Of a DNA stretch of 64,000 nt, positions 17,811-26,110 are shown in pieces. A program made the position numbers and the translations under genes. The notes below the pieces were generated by a model. That model saw nothing but the letters and a program-made list of their open reading frames with translations. It did no database searches and had not been told where the DNA came from. The stretch is from Halolamina salifodinae (GTDB taxonomy: Archaea > Halobacteriota > Halobacteria > Halobacteriales > Haloferacaceae). Location of the stretch: assembly GCF_017874235.1 (NCBI RefSeq), contig NZ_JAGGLC010000001.1, forward strand, positions 806,001-870,000. The letters are read 5' to 3'. Within the stretch, counting starts at the first letter, position 1. Each line of letters opens with the position of its first letter.

Positions 17811-18806
17811 ATGATCTCGAAGGGCTGCGAACAGTGCGCCAAGGGCGGGAAGATGGTGATGTTCGTCTACGGCTACTGTGACCAGCGGGACTGTTTCTAC
17901 TGTCCCCTCGGCGAGAACCGCAAGAACGTCGAGCAGGTGTACGCCAATGAGCGGCCCGTCGAGAGCGACGAGGACGTGATCACCGAGGCAAAGCGCATGG
18001 ACGCGATGGGATCCTCCATCACCGGTGGCGAACCCCAGGAGGTGCTCGAACGCACCTGCCACTACCTCGAACTGCTCAAAGACGAGTTCGGCGAGGACCA
18101 CCACACCCACCTCTACACCGGCATCCCCGGCGGCCGGGAGAACATGCGCCGCCTCGCCGAGGCCGGACTGGACGAGATACGGTTTCACCCGCCGCTGGAA
18201 CTCTGGGGCGACATGCACGGCACCGAGTGGGAGGAGATCCTCTACATCGCCCGCGAAGAGGGCCTGACGCCGGCGTTCGAGATCCCGGGCATCCGGCCCG
18301 AACCGGAGTTCCTGGAGTTCCTCGACGAGGGCGCCGCCGACTTCTGTAACATCAACGAGTTCGAGATGTCCGACGGGAACTACCGCCGGATGCAGGAGGA
18401 GGGGTTCGAGCGCAAGGAGGGCCACATGAGCGCTGTCGAGGACAGCCGTGGCGACATTCTGGACGTGATGGGCGACCACGAGAAGGTGTACTTCTGCACC
18501 TCGGTGTTCAAGGACGCCGCCCAGCACCGTCGGCGGCTGAAGCGGATGGCCCGGAACGTCCGCCGGGAGTTCGACGACGTGACCGACGACGGGACGCTGG
18601 TGTACGGGAAGAGCTACGCCGACCCCCGGCGCTTCGAGGACCTCGGGGTGCCCGATGAGTACTACACCGTGAAGTCCGACCACGTCGAGGTGGCGTGGTG
18701 GCTGCTGGAGGAGATGATCGAGGACGGCGACGTCGAGGAGGGTGAGATCGTCGAGCAGTACCCGAACTACGACGGAACCGTGGTCGAGCGGACGCCGTTG
18801 GCCTGA
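17811..18806 (+). CDS. Radical SAM protein with CX4CX2C cluster motif
   Basis: 331 aa. The radical-SAM cluster cysteines are C23, C28 and C31 in YCDQRDCFYC, a CX4CX2C spacing rather than the usual CX3CX2C. An SAM-binding SSITGGEP motif and a TIM-barrel pattern follow. An extra CEQC pair at residues 6-9 could bind a second metal. It resembles the archaeal group related to pyruvate formate-lyase activase (COG2108 as I remember it); reaction unknown. No obvious substrate operon flanks it. Confidence 0.85.
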   Translation: MISKGCEQCAKGGKMVMFVYGYCDQRDCFYCPLGENRKNVEQVYANERPVESDEDVITEAKRMDAMGSSITGGEPQEVLERTCHYLELLKDEFGEDHHTHLYTGIPGGRENMRRLAEAGLDEIRFHPPLELWGDMHGTEWEEILYIAREEGLTPAFEIPGIRPEPEFLEFLDEGAADFCNINEFEMSDGNYRRMQEEGFERKEGHMSAVEDSRGDILDVMGDHEKVYFCTSVFKDAAQHRRRLKRMARNVRREFDDVTDDGTLVYGKSYADPRRFEDLGVPDEYYTVKSDHVEVAWWLLEEMIEDGDVEEGEIVEQYPNYDGTVVERTPLA

Positions 18807-18845
18807 TCTTCTGCAGTGGTGGTTCGTCGACCGCGCGAGCGGAGT

Positions 18846-19042
18846 CCTCGCGAACGAAGTGAGCGAGGGCACGGGAGAGCTTTGCTCTCCCGGAGCGAGC
18901 GCGGGCCGACGAGCGACTAACAGGAGTGGTTCGAAAGGTACTGCGTGCCTTTCGTCATCACGAGAGAACTTCGCTCTCTCGAACGACGAGGAGCGCTTTT
19001 GATCGAGCTTTTGCAAGGGCCCTCTGGGGCCCGCAGCAAAAG
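18846..19042 (+). repeat. Structured intergenic element, family I copy 2
   Basis: Fills most of the 323-nt gap before orc1. Parts: 18846-18868 (left arm CCTCGCGAAC, loop GAA, tandem G.A), 18869-18891 region (stem CGGGAGAGC, loop TTT), a cassette-like hairpin pair 18932-18981 (stems CGAAAGGTAC and CGAGAGAAC, each with one non-Watson-Crick pair), then the core 19008-19042 with outer CTTTTGC/GCAAAAG and inner GGGCCC stems. Compared with copy 1, the first stem differs at paired positions while remaining paired. Confidence 0.85.
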
Positions 19043-19094
19043 GTCGAGGAGAAAGGTCGGGCCACACAGTCCAAACACCGCACCCACTGCTCGT

Positions 19095-19106
19095 AAACCG
19101 TTAAGT
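19095..19106 (+). promoter_or_regulatory. Candidate orc1 promoter
   Basis: TAAACCGTTAAGT has a weak TATA-like TTAAGT 24-29 nt before the orc1 ATG. I found no clear origin-recognition-box inverted pair in the gap. Confidence 0.35.
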
Positions 19107-19129
19107 GGTCACCGCCGACAGTGTGAGCC

Positions 19130-20263
19130 ATGACCGGGGACTCCGGCGACATGCTCTCGTGGGACGAGTCCGTGTTCCGCGACGAGTCCGTCTTCGAAGT
19201 CGACTACGTCCCCGAGACGTTCAAACACCGCGAGAGCCAACTGGAGAGCCTGAAGTACGCGCTCCGGCCCGCCGTCCGTGGCTCCCGCCCGCTCAACACC
19301 GTGATCCGCGGGCCGCCCGGCACCGGCAAAACCACCGCGGTCCAGAAGCTGTTCGGCGAACTCGGCGTCGAGGCGCCGAACGTCCGCACGGTCCGGGTCA
19401 ACTGCCAGGTCGACTCCACGCGCTACGCGGTGTTCTCGCGGCTGTTCCAGAGCGTCTTCGACTACGAACCCCCCTCCTCCGGCGTCTCCTTCAAGAAGCT
19501 GTTCGAGCAGGTGACCGACCGCCTCGTCGAGTCCGAGGAGGTACTCATCGTCGCGCTCGACGACGTGAACTACCTGTTCTACGAGAACGAGGCCTCCGAC
19601 ACGCTCTACTCCCTCCTCCGCGCGCACGAGACCCACGCCGGCGCGCGCATCGGCGTCGTCGTCGTCTCCTCGGATCTCTCGCTGTCCGTAATGGACGAAC
19701 TCGACTCCCGGGTCCAGAGCGTGTTCCGCCCCGAGGACATCTACTTCCCAACCTACGACGCCCCCGAGATCGTCGATATCCTCCGGGAGCGCGTCGAGCG
19801 CGGCTTCCACGAGGGCGTCCTCTCCGCGCCCGAACTCGACCGCGTCGCCGAACTCACCGCCGAGAGCGGCGACCTCCGGGTCGGGATCGACCTGCTGCGC
19901 CGCGCCGGCCTGAACGCCGAGATGCGGGGCTCGCGCACCATCTCCGAGGCGGACATCGAGGAGGCCTACGAGCGCTCGAAACACGTCCACCTCGCGCGCA
20001 GCCTCCGGGAGCTATCGGACTCCGAGCGCGCGCTGGTGCGCGTGCTGGCCGAACACGGCGGCGAGCAGGCCGGCACCGTCTACGAGGCGTTCCACGAGAA
20101 GACGGATCTGGGCTACACGCGCTACTCCGAGATCGTGAAGAAGCTCGAACAGCTCGGCGTCATCGAGACCGAGTACGCCGACGTGGAGGGGCGCGGGCGC
20201 TCGCGCTCGATCACGCTGGCCTACGAGCCGGAGGCGGTTCTGGATCGGCTTGAGGACGAGTGA
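19130..20263 (+). CDS. orc1: Orc1/Cdc6 replication initiator
   Basis: 377-aa AAA+ origin-binding protein. Walker A GPPGTGKT is at 61-68 and Walker B IVALDD ends at D144-D145, with Asp where most AAA+ proteins have Glu. The C-terminal winged helix spans about 290-375. Haloarchaea carry many paralogues, so this need not be the main initiator. No ORB repeats are visible next to it. A family I structured element lies directly upstream and a hairpin cassette 12 nt downstream. Confidence 0.95.
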   Translation: MTGDSGDMLSWDESVFRDESVFEVDYVPETFKHRESQLESLKYALRPAVRGSRPLNTVIRGPPGTGKTTAVQKLFGELGVEAPNVRTVRVNCQVDSTRYAVFSRLFQSVFDYEPPSSGVSFKKLFEQVTDRLVESEEVLIVALDDVNYLFYENEASDTLYSLLRAHETHAGARIGVVVVSSDLSLSVMDELDSRVQSVFRPEDIYFPTYDAPEIVDILRERVERGFHEGVLSAPELDRVAELTAESGDLRVGIDLLRRAGLNAEMRGSRTISEADIEEAYERSKHVHLARSLRELSDSERALVRVLAEHGGEQAGTVYEAFHEKTDLGYTRYSEIVKKLEQLGVIETEYADVEGRGRSRSITLAYEPEAVLDRLEDE

Positions 20264-20275
20264 ACCAGTCACGTT

Positions 20276-20326
20276 AACGAGAGCTGCAAGCTCTCGTTCG
20301 CCAACCAGAACGCTTCGCGTTCTGGT
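20276..20326 (+). repeat. Two-hairpin cassette downstream of orc1
   Basis: Hairpin alpha (left arm AACGAGAGCT, loop GCA, perfect 10 bp), 5-nt spacer CGCCA, hairpin beta (left arm ACCAGAACGC, loop TTC, perfect 10 bp). It has the same architecture as cassettes at 44717-44765 and, in inverse orientation, 60628-60678. It occupies a 184-nt gap between orc1 and rpiA. Confidence 0.85.
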
Positions 20327-20447
20327 GACGGCGAGCGCGCGGCGCTGACGACGGTCAGTGCCGCCAAGCCCATGCCGTGACTGTGTAGCGATCTACGATC
20401 CCACTTCTGCCGACGCACCTTTCTCCCCACCTACCGAACGCCGGCCC

Positions 20448-21134
20448 ATGAAGCAGACCGGCGGCAGCGACGAGGCGAAGCGACGCGCGGGCGAGTCGGC
20501 GGCCGACATCCCCGAGGACGGCGACGTGGTCGGCCTCGGCACGGGCAGCACGGCCGCCCACGCCATCCGCGAACTCGGCGAGCGCGTCGACGCCGGCCTC
20601 GACGTTCAGGGCATCCCCACCTCCTTCCAGTCCCGCGAACTGGCCCGCGAGGCCGGCATCCCGCTGACCAGCCTCGACGAAGCCGATCCGGACGTGGCCA
20701 TCGACGGCGCCGACGAGGTGGCCGAATCCGGCGCGCTCGTGAAGGGCGGCGGCGCCGCCCACGCGCGCGAGAAACTGGTGGATAGTGCCGCCGACCGGTT
20801 CGTCGTCGTCGCCGACCCCTCGAAGGAGGCCGACCAGCTCTCTCACGCCGTTCCAGTGGAAGTGCTGCCCGACGCCCGCAAGCCGGTGGCCGACGCCGTC
20901 CGCTCGGCCGGCGGCGATCCCACGCTGCGGACGGCCGAGCGGAAGGACGGCCCCGTGGTGACCGACAACGGAAACCTCGTGCTCGACAGCGCGTTCGGCG
21001 AAATCGACGACCCGAGCGGGCTGGCACGGACGCTGTCGGTCACGCCGGGCGTCGTCGAACACGGCCTGTTCGTCGGGCTGGCGGACGAACTCCACGTCGG
21101 CGACGCTGACGGCGTCGCGGTCACGCTGTACTGA
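20448..21134 (+). CDS. rpiA: Ribose-5-phosphate isomerase A
   Basis: 228 aa; interconverts ribose-5-phosphate and ribulose-5-phosphate. Family motifs present: VVGLGTGSTAAH (phosphate loop, about 24-35), DEADPDVAIDGADEV (catalytic Asp pair, about 76-90), KGGGAAHAREK (catalytic Lys region) and the late TDNGN. The start at MKQTGGSDEAKRRAGE agrees with family length. Upstream lies the hairpin cassette rather than another gene. Confidence 0.96.
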   Translation: MKQTGGSDEAKRRAGESAADIPEDGDVVGLGTGSTAAHAIRELGERVDAGLDVQGIPTSFQSRELAREAGIPLTSLDEADPDVAIDGADEVAESGALVKGGGAAHAREKLVDSAADRFVVVADPSKEADQLSHAVPVEVLPDARKPVADAVRSAGGDPTLRTAERKDGPVVTDNGNLVLDSAFGEIDDPSGLARTLSVTPGVVEHGLFVGLADELHVGDADGVAVTLY

Positions 21135-21197
21135 CGGGAGCGCCGCCGCTGGGTGATTAGCACGTCAAAAAGCGGGGATCGGAAACGGGTTCCGGAT

Positions 21198-21365
21198 TTA
21201 AAGGTCGCGCGGCTGGACCGTCTTCCGGTCGTTCTCCTCGGCGCGGCGCGCCGCGTCGTCGAGCAGCTCCTCGACTTCCTCGTCCAGGGCGTCGTAGAAG
21301 TCCGAAGCGACGTTCTTCTCATCGAGGTACTCCTTGACGGCGGCCTTGACGATAAGGTTCGACAT
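21198..21365 (-). CDS. Small histone-fold protein
   Basis: 55 aa. Reads MSNLIVKAAVKEYLDEKN, then the acidic helix DFYDALDEEVEELLDDAA, then RRAEENDRKTVQPRDL, a typical single histone-fold: short helix, long central helix, and the terminal TVQPRDL strand-helix cap. It resembles archaeal CBF/NF-Y-like small proteins (DUF1931 type) rather than the tandem haloarchaeal histone. It probably dimerises and may bind DNA. It is convergent with rpiA; a TATA box lies 27 nt upstream of the start. Confidence 0.88.
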   Translation of the reverse strand: MSNLIVKAAVKEYLDEKNVASDFYDALDEEVEELLDDAARRAEENDRKTVQPRDL

Positions 21366-21391
21366 ATGCGTCCCTTGCTACTGGGCGCCAC

Positions 21392-21399
21392 TTAATAAG
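21392..21399 (-). promoter_or_regulatory. TATA box of the small histone-fold gene
   Basis: Minus-strand CTTATTAA, preceded by GGGAAAT (BRE-like), 27-34 nt upstream of the start at 21365. The spacing fits a leaderless mRNA. The rest of the 280-nt gap up to 21646 contains a small 6-bp hairpin near 21565 and no gene that I can see. Confidence 0.5.
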
Positions 21400-21645
21400 A
21401 TTTCCCAAATCGACCGAAGGGACCACTCCACGCCGCCGAATCGAGGGGGACGGTCCCCGTCGTGCCCTCGGCACGCGGGCGCCGACGCTAGGATGGGTCG
21501 ATACAGCGGCCACCGGAGTGAACAAAACCGCCGTACGAGCCGCCGGTGGTTCGTTTCGCGGGAGGGTATGTTGAATACCCGCAAACCTATTGAGCCAGCG
21601 GTGGCGTAGCTCACCCTGCCGGTACCGGTGAAAGCCGGCCAACCG

Positions 21646-21801
21646 ATGTCACGCTGTGACCACTGCGGGTCACACGTCTCCGAGCGCTTCGCACGCGTGT
21701 TCGCGGACGGAAAGGGCCGGCTCGGCGCCTGCCCCTCGTGTGCCGCGAACGCCGGCATCGCGGAGGTCGCGCGGGACCGGACCCGCACCGAAACCCACTG
21801 A
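21646..21801 (+). CDS. Small zinc-ribbon protein
   Basis: 51 aa, MSRCDHCGSHVSERFARVF then a second CPSC pair (C4, C7, C29, C32). Two CXXC knuckles spaced 21 residues apart make a zinc ribbon. It resembles a haloarchaeal small-protein family I recall as DUF7563; not verified. No distinctive neighbours; nothing indicates a specific partner. Confidence 0.72.
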   Translation: MSRCDHCGSHVSERFARVFADGKGRLGACPSCAANAGIAEVARDRTRTETH

Positions 21802-21928
21802 CGGGGAATCGCCACACGACTGCCTCGTGTCCGGTGTGGCCCCGGGCCATGCCGGGACCCATCCACGCATCCCACTTTTCGTCGCCGTCGACCGCGTCGC
21901 TTAGGCCCCCCGCCGCCCTGCAGTCCCC

Positions 21929-22189
21929 GTGCACTACGTCTACGTCCTCTCGTGTGCGGACGGCACGCTGTACACGGGCTACACCACCGACGTGGCCCGG
22001 CGCGTCGCCGAACACGACGCCGGCGAGGGCGCGAAGTACACCCGCGGCCGGACGCCCGTCGATCTGGTCCACGTCGAGTCCTTCGAGAGCAAGTCCGCCG
22101 CGATGTCCCGGGAGTACGCGATCAAACAGCTCTCCCGAACCGAGAAGGAACGGCTGGTCGAGTCCTCGCCGGCGCCGGAGATGGAGTAG
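21929..22189 (+). CDS. GIY-YIG nuclease-domain protein
   Basis: 86 aa, GTG start. UvrC/SLX1-type GIY-YIG fold: [18 protein letters not shown] contains the YVY and YTG strands, R25 is in DVARRVAEH, and a late Glu is in [11 protein letters not shown]. It is a stand-alone domain of the YhbQ/URI type, common and of unclear role (possibly DNA repair). It lies 127 nt after the zinc-ribbon gene. Confidence 0.88.
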   Translation: MHYVYVLSCADGTLYTGYTTDVARRVAEHDAGEGAKYTRGRTPVDLVHVESFESKSAAMSREYAIKQLSRTEKERLVESSPAPEME

Positions 22190-22222
22190 GCTGTTTCTAC
22201 CAACACCAGTCCGGAGTCGGCG

Positions 22223-22834
22223 CTACCAGTCGGGTTCGCCCTCGATCCGGATGAACTCGGGTGCGCGCCGGGCGTACGTCCCCACTCGGTAGCCGAGTTT
22301 GCAGGTGCGGGCGCGCAGGTCGTCGTCGACGAACGTGTACTGGCTCGCCGCGCCGATTTCGTCCGGTGCTGGCTCTCGGGTCCGTTCCGCGAACCGGTCG
22401 CCGGCGTCGCGCAGGCCGACCTGCGAGGGGAGCACCCAGCCGTGGACCCCGCGGACGGTGGTGCGCATGTCGTTCAGCGTATCGGCGATGGTGCCGCCGC
22501 CCGCGGCGACCAGCAGGCCGACGACCGTCTCCTCGTACTCGTCGAAGCCGCAGTAGTCGTGGAAACTCCGGAGCCCTCCCGAGTAGGAACTGTGGTAGAC
22601 GGGGGAGCCGAGGATCACGCCGTCGGCCTCCCGGACCGTCGCGAGCAGCGATTCGGCGTCCCCAGCCTCGGCGGTCGCCCGGTCCGGGTCGTACAGTGGC
22701 AGGTCCGCTTCCGCCAGATCGATCAGTTCCGTCTCGACACCCGCGGTTTCGGCGGCGTCCAGCGCGTAGCGGAGGGCGGCCTTCGTGTAGCTTCCGTCGC
22801 GGAGACTCCCGCTGACGGCGACGACTCTGGTCAT
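22223..22834 (-). CDS. NAD(P)H-dependent FMN reductase family protein
   Basis: 203-aa flavodoxin-fold protein. The FMN phosphate-binding loop is GSLRDGSYTKA (about 9-19), and the family motif is GSPVYHSSYSGGLRSF (about 80-95). It reduces FMN or quinones with NAD(P)H. The start MTRVVAVSGSL replaces a longer frame with no homology. It is divergent from the phosphohexomutase gene with 85 nt between. Confidence 0.9.
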   Translation of the reverse strand: MTRVVAVSGSLRDGSYTKAALRYALDAAETAGVETELIDLAEADLPLYDPDRATAEAGDAESLLATVREADGVILGSPVYHSSYSGGLRSFHDYCGFDEYEETVVGLLVAAGGGTIADTLNDMRTTVRGVHGWVLPSQVGLRDAGDRFAERTREPAPDEIGAASQYTFVDDDLRARTCKLGYRVGTYARRAPEFIRIEGEPDW

Positions 22835-22919
22835 GCCGTCGCGGTTCACGGCTCCCCGGGAAAAACGGGTCGGTCGGCGACAGCCCCGTTTTTTCTGCCC
22901 CACCCGCGAACGCCACTGT

Positions 22920-24338
22920 ATGACCGATCCCACCGAGGCCATCCAGTTCGGGACCGACGGCTGGCGGGCGACGCTGGACACGTTCACCGACGACCGCGTC
23001 CGCATCGTCGCCCAGGCCGTCGCCGACTACCTCCGCGAGGCGGACGCCGAGGGCCCCGTCGTCGTCGGCTACGATGCGCGAGCCTCCTCGCCCGGGTTCG
23101 CCGAGAGCGTCGCCGACGTGCTCACGAAAAACGGGTTCGACGTGATTCTCCCCGAGCGAGACTGCCCGACCCCGGTCGCGGTCTGGACCGTCGTCGACCG
23201 GGACTGTGCCGGCGCCGTCGTGCTCTCTGCCTCCCACAACCCCCCGGAGTACAACGGGATCAAGTACTTCCCCGGCGACGGCGCGCCGGCGATGCCCGAC
23301 GTGACCGACCGCATCGAGGCGAACCTCCGCGAACCCGAACCACTCCCGGAGTCCGAGCACGGCATGGTCGTCCGGGACGACCTCGTGACCCCACACGTCG
23401 AGGCGGTTACGGACCTCGTCGCCTCGCTGGGGTTCTCGCCGACCGACGCCGACGGAAACCTCGACCTCTCGGGCGTGACGGTCGCCTACGACGCGATGCA
23501 CGGCTCCGGTCGGGGTGTGACCGACGCCGTACTCGAACGTGCAGGGGCCGAGGTCCAGCGCCTGCGCTGTGAGGACGACCCCGAGTTCGGCGGCGGCGCC
23601 CCCGAACCAGCCGAGTCGAACCTCCACGCGATGACCGAACGGGTCGTCGACGGCGACGTTGACATCGGCCTCGCGAACGACGGCGACGCCGACCGCATCG
23701 CGGTGGCGACGCCCGCGGGCTACCTCGGCGAGAACCGCTTTTTCGCCGCGACGTACGACGCGCTGCTGGAGGAAAATTCGGGGCCGGCAGTCCGTACGGT
23801 ATCGACGACGTTCCTGATCGACCGGATCGCGGATGCCCACGGCGAGCGCGTGATCGAGACCGCAGTCGGCTTCAAGTGGGTCGCCGACGCGATGGGCGAA
23901 CACGACGCGCTGATGGGCGGCGAGGAGTCCGGCGGCTTCTCGATCCGCGGGCACATCCGGGAGAAGGACGGCGTGCTGATGGCGCTGCTGGCCTGCGCCG
24001 TCGAGGCCGCTGAACCGTACGACGACCGCATCGAACGTATCGAATACGAACACGGCGGTATCGTCGCCGACAAACTCAGCGTCGACTGCCCCGACGACCA
24101 GAAGGCTCGCGTGATCGACGAACTGGAGGACGTGATCCCCGACGAGATCGCCGGCGTCGCCGTCGAGCGTACCGTCACCGTCGACGGCTTCAAACTCCTC
24201 TGTGCGGACGGGTCCTGGCTGCTGGTCCGGCCCTCGGGGACGGAGCCGAAACTCCGGGTCTACGCCGAGGCGTCGACGGAGGCCCGCGTCGAGGCGGTAC
24301 TCGACGCTGGCCGTGAACTCGTCGCGCCGCTGGTCTGA
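22920..24338 (+). CDS. Alpha-D-phosphohexomutase (phosphoglucomutase/phosphomannomutase)
   Basis: 472-aa, four-domain enzyme moving phosphate between C1 and C6 of hexoses. Catalytic Ser105 is in SASHNP (103-108). The Mg site is DGDADR (254-259), the sugar-binding loop GEESGG (334-339) and the phosphate loop RPSGTEP (about 443-449). Start MTDPTEAIQFGTDGWR. Whether it prefers glucose, mannose or glucosamine phosphate cannot be told from these motifs. Confidence 0.93.
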   Translation: MTDPTEAIQFGTDGWRATLDTFTDDRVRIVAQAVADYLREADAEGPVVVGYDARASSPGFAESVADVLTKNGFDVILPERDCPTPVAVWTVVDRDCAGAVVLSASHNPPEYNGIKYFPGDGAPAMPDVTDRIEANLREPEPLPESEHGMVVRDDLVTPHVEAVTDLVASLGFSPTDADGNLDLSGVTVAYDAMHGSGRGVTDAVLERAGAEVQRLRCEDDPEFGGGAPEPAESNLHAMTERVVDGDVDIGLANDGDADRIAVATPAGYLGENRFFAATYDALLEENSGPAVRTVSTTFLIDRIADAHGERVIETAVGFKWVADAMGEHDALMGGEESGGFSIRGHIREKDGVLMALLACAVEAAEPYDDRIERIEYEHGGIVADKLSVDCPDDQKARVIDELEDVIPDEIAGVAVERTVTVDGFKLLCADGSWLLVRPSGTEPKLRVYAEASTEARVEAVLDAGRELVAPLV

Positions 24339-24346
24339 GTCGGCGG

Positions 24347-25495
24347 TCAGTCGACCGTCCGCCGGCCCCAGAACCGACTCCCCTCTCGTTCGACTTCGAA
24401 CCCGACAGATTTCCAGAACCCACGCACGCCGGCCCGGAAGTCCGCGGTGACGGTGCCACCCTCGTCGGCGACGGCGGCCTGCACGAGCGCGGCGCCGATG
24501 CCCCGGCCGCGGTGTTCTCGCCGGACGGCGACGCCCTCGATATGTCCCTCGCGCATCACCAGCGCGCCGATCACCCAGTCGCCGTCCTCGGCCAGTAGGA
24601 CCTCGCCTTCCGGCGCAGCGTCGCGGACGGTGGAGCCGTCGATGTCCAGTAGCGCGCCCTGCAGCACCCGCATCGCGTCGACCACGTCGTCGTTGCCGCC
24701 GCGCCGGAGTTCGATCCCGGCGGGGAGATCGACGCCAGCGGGCGTTTCCAGCGGGCGTTGGGGCTTGGGCGGCTGTTTGCGCGAGAGCACTTCCGCCCCT
24801 TGGTCCGGTTCCGGCGCGTCGTCGGGTGCGGGCGTCGAGTCGGCGGACTCGGCGGGTTCGGCGGACTCGGCGGCCGATTCAGGCGTCGCTGCCTCGCTGG
24901 TCGAGTTCGCCGAGTCTGTCGACGCTGTCGAACCAGTATCGTCGATGACCCGTTCGCTCTCCGACCGGGGGGCGATCCGGTCGATATTCGGCGAGGAGTC
25001 GGCGGCGTCGTCGGCGTCGAGGGTGGCGGCGTGGTCCAGCGCGTCGAGGATCTCGTCGATGCGCGGGCGATCCGTGCGGGAGTCCCCGCGGTGGGCGAAC
25101 GTCTCGATCGGGTCGGACCAGCGCAGGTCGAGAACGATCACGGCGGGCATTCGTCCGATCACGTCGTGGATCCGGCCGAGCAGGCCGAACCGGGTCGGCT
25201 GCTCGAAGTGGTCGCCGAGTTCGGTGTCGGCGTCGGCGATCACCGGGAACGGCAGGTGGTACTGCTTCTGCCACTCCGCGGCGGTCTCGCGGTCCTCGGG
25301 CAGCACCGACAGCACCTCGGCGTTCCGGGTTTCGAACTCGTCGTAGCGTTTCTTCACGCGGCGGATCTGCTGTCGGCACTCGCTGCAGTAGAAATCCCGG
25401 TGCAACAGCAGCACCGCGAACTCCGTCTCCAGATCCGCGAACGTGAGCGGGTCGGGGCCGGGCCCGACGTTCGGCAGCACGAACCCGCTGTTCAT
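24347..25495 (-). CDS. Peroxiredoxin-like domain fused to a GNAT acetyltransferase
   Basis: 382 aa in three parts. Residues 1-155: thioredoxin-fold AhpC/TSA-like domain with CXXC in YCSECRQQ and the peroxiredoxin-like LPFPVIADAD. Residues about 155-255: a disordered acidic Ser/Ala/Glu/Pro linker with tandem SAEPAESA repeats. Residues about 258-382: GNAT fold with acetyl-CoA loop RREHRGRGIGAALV. The domain pairing is uncommon; the acetyl acceptor is unknown. It converges with the phosphohexomutase gene (8-nt gap). Confidence 0.85.
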   Translation of the reverse strand: MNSGFVLPNVGPGPDPLTFADLETEFAVLLLHRDFYCSECRQQIRRVKKRYDEFETRNAEVLSVLPEDRETAAEWQKQYHLPFPVIADADTELGDHFEQPTRFGLLGRIHDVIGRMPAVIVLDLRWSDPIETFAHRGDSRTDRPRIDEILDALDHAATLDADDAADSSPNIDRIAPRSESERVIDDTGSTASTDSANSTSEAATPESAAESAEPAESADSTPAPDDAPEPDQGAEVLSRKQPPKPQRPLETPAGVDLPAGIELRRGGNDDVVDAMRVLQGALLDIDGSTVRDAAPEGEVLLAEDGDWVIGALVMREGHIEGVAVRREHRGRGIGAALVQAAVADEGGTVTADFRAGVRGFWKSVGFEVEREGSRFWGRRTVD

Positions 25496-25534
25496 ACCCC
25501 GACGACGGGCCGGGAGTACAAAACGCCGACGCCG

Positions 25535-25735
25535 TTAGCCGCCGGCGATCAGGCGCAGGATTCGGACGTGGTCGACGGCGACGGGGGCGTCCTCCGGGAC
25601 GGGCGAGTCGTCGACGAGCACGGTCACCTCGTGGGGGCTGTAGCCCACCTCGCGGACGACCGCGGCGTAGTCGGCGTCGTCGGGGACCGTCACGGTTCGC
25701 TCGTCCTCGCCGACGATTTCGACGCTGACCTCCAT
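25535..25735 (-). CDS. samp2: Ubiquitin-like small archaeal modifier protein 2
   Basis: 66-aa beta-grasp protein ending in the diglycine RLIAGG, with SPHEVTVLVDDSPVPEDAPV closely like Haloferax SAMP2. After adenylation by UbaA (encoded at 54.3 kb) the C-terminal Gly becomes a thiocarboxylate for tRNA wobble-uridine 2-thiolation or is joined to protein lysines. It ends 39 nt from the Prx-GNAT gene start on the same strand and could share a transcript. Confidence 0.93.
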   Translation of the reverse strand: MEVSVEIVGEDERTVTVPDDADYAAVVREVGYSPHEVTVLVDDSPVPEDAPVAVDHVRILRLIAGG

Positions 25736-25830
25736 ACTCGCGGGTGGACGGGCCGCGGGTTTGAGGGTTGTCCTCCTGGGTTATTGGGCTCTTTGGGGCC
25801 GATGATTGTGTCGGCAGCACCTCGTTCGTT

Positions 25831-26100
25831 GGACTCTGGGACCGCAGTGTGCCGGGCACGAGGCCCGGCACAGCACCGAGTCCCCACCCCTCCCCCCGCG
25901 CTCGCGACTATCGCGAGCGCGAAGCGTCCACCGCTCCGCAACTGCACCGCGGCGGCGGTGGCGCGTGACGTGAGCAGGGCGAGAGCGAAGCTCTCGCTGG
26001 CCGTGCGGGCGACGCACGGGTCGCCCGCACAACGCGTTGGCGCGAACGAGCGCGCGAGGGATGAGCGAACGAAGTGAGCGAATCGGCTGGGGAGGATGTG
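25831..26100 (+). repeat. Structured intergenic element, family II copy A
   Basis: In the 595-nt gap between samp2 and rfcS. Ordered parts: stem GTGCCGGGC (25849-25871, loop ACGAG), a C-rich run CCCCACCCCTCCCCCC (25882-25897), stem GCGCTCGCGA (25898-25920, loop CTA), stem CCACCGC/GCGGTGG, stem GCGAGAGC with loop GAA, an 11-bp stem GTGCGGGCGAC, and hairpin 26060-26084 (left arm GATGAGCGAAC, loop GAA, two tandem G.A pairs). Related copies at 29.5, 53.0 and 60.5 kb. Confidence 0.85.
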
Positions 26101-26110
26101 GGCAGTGGGT

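Noticed and set aside
18807..19129. Replication origin beside orc1
   Set aside because: No inverted pair of origin-recognition boxes or AT-rich unwinding tract could be found; the gap is taken up by family I hairpins.
21580..21645. tRNA-like sequence upstream of the zinc-ribbon gene
   Set aside because: No cloverleaf could be drawn (no acceptor pairing, no TTCGAAT-type T-loop).
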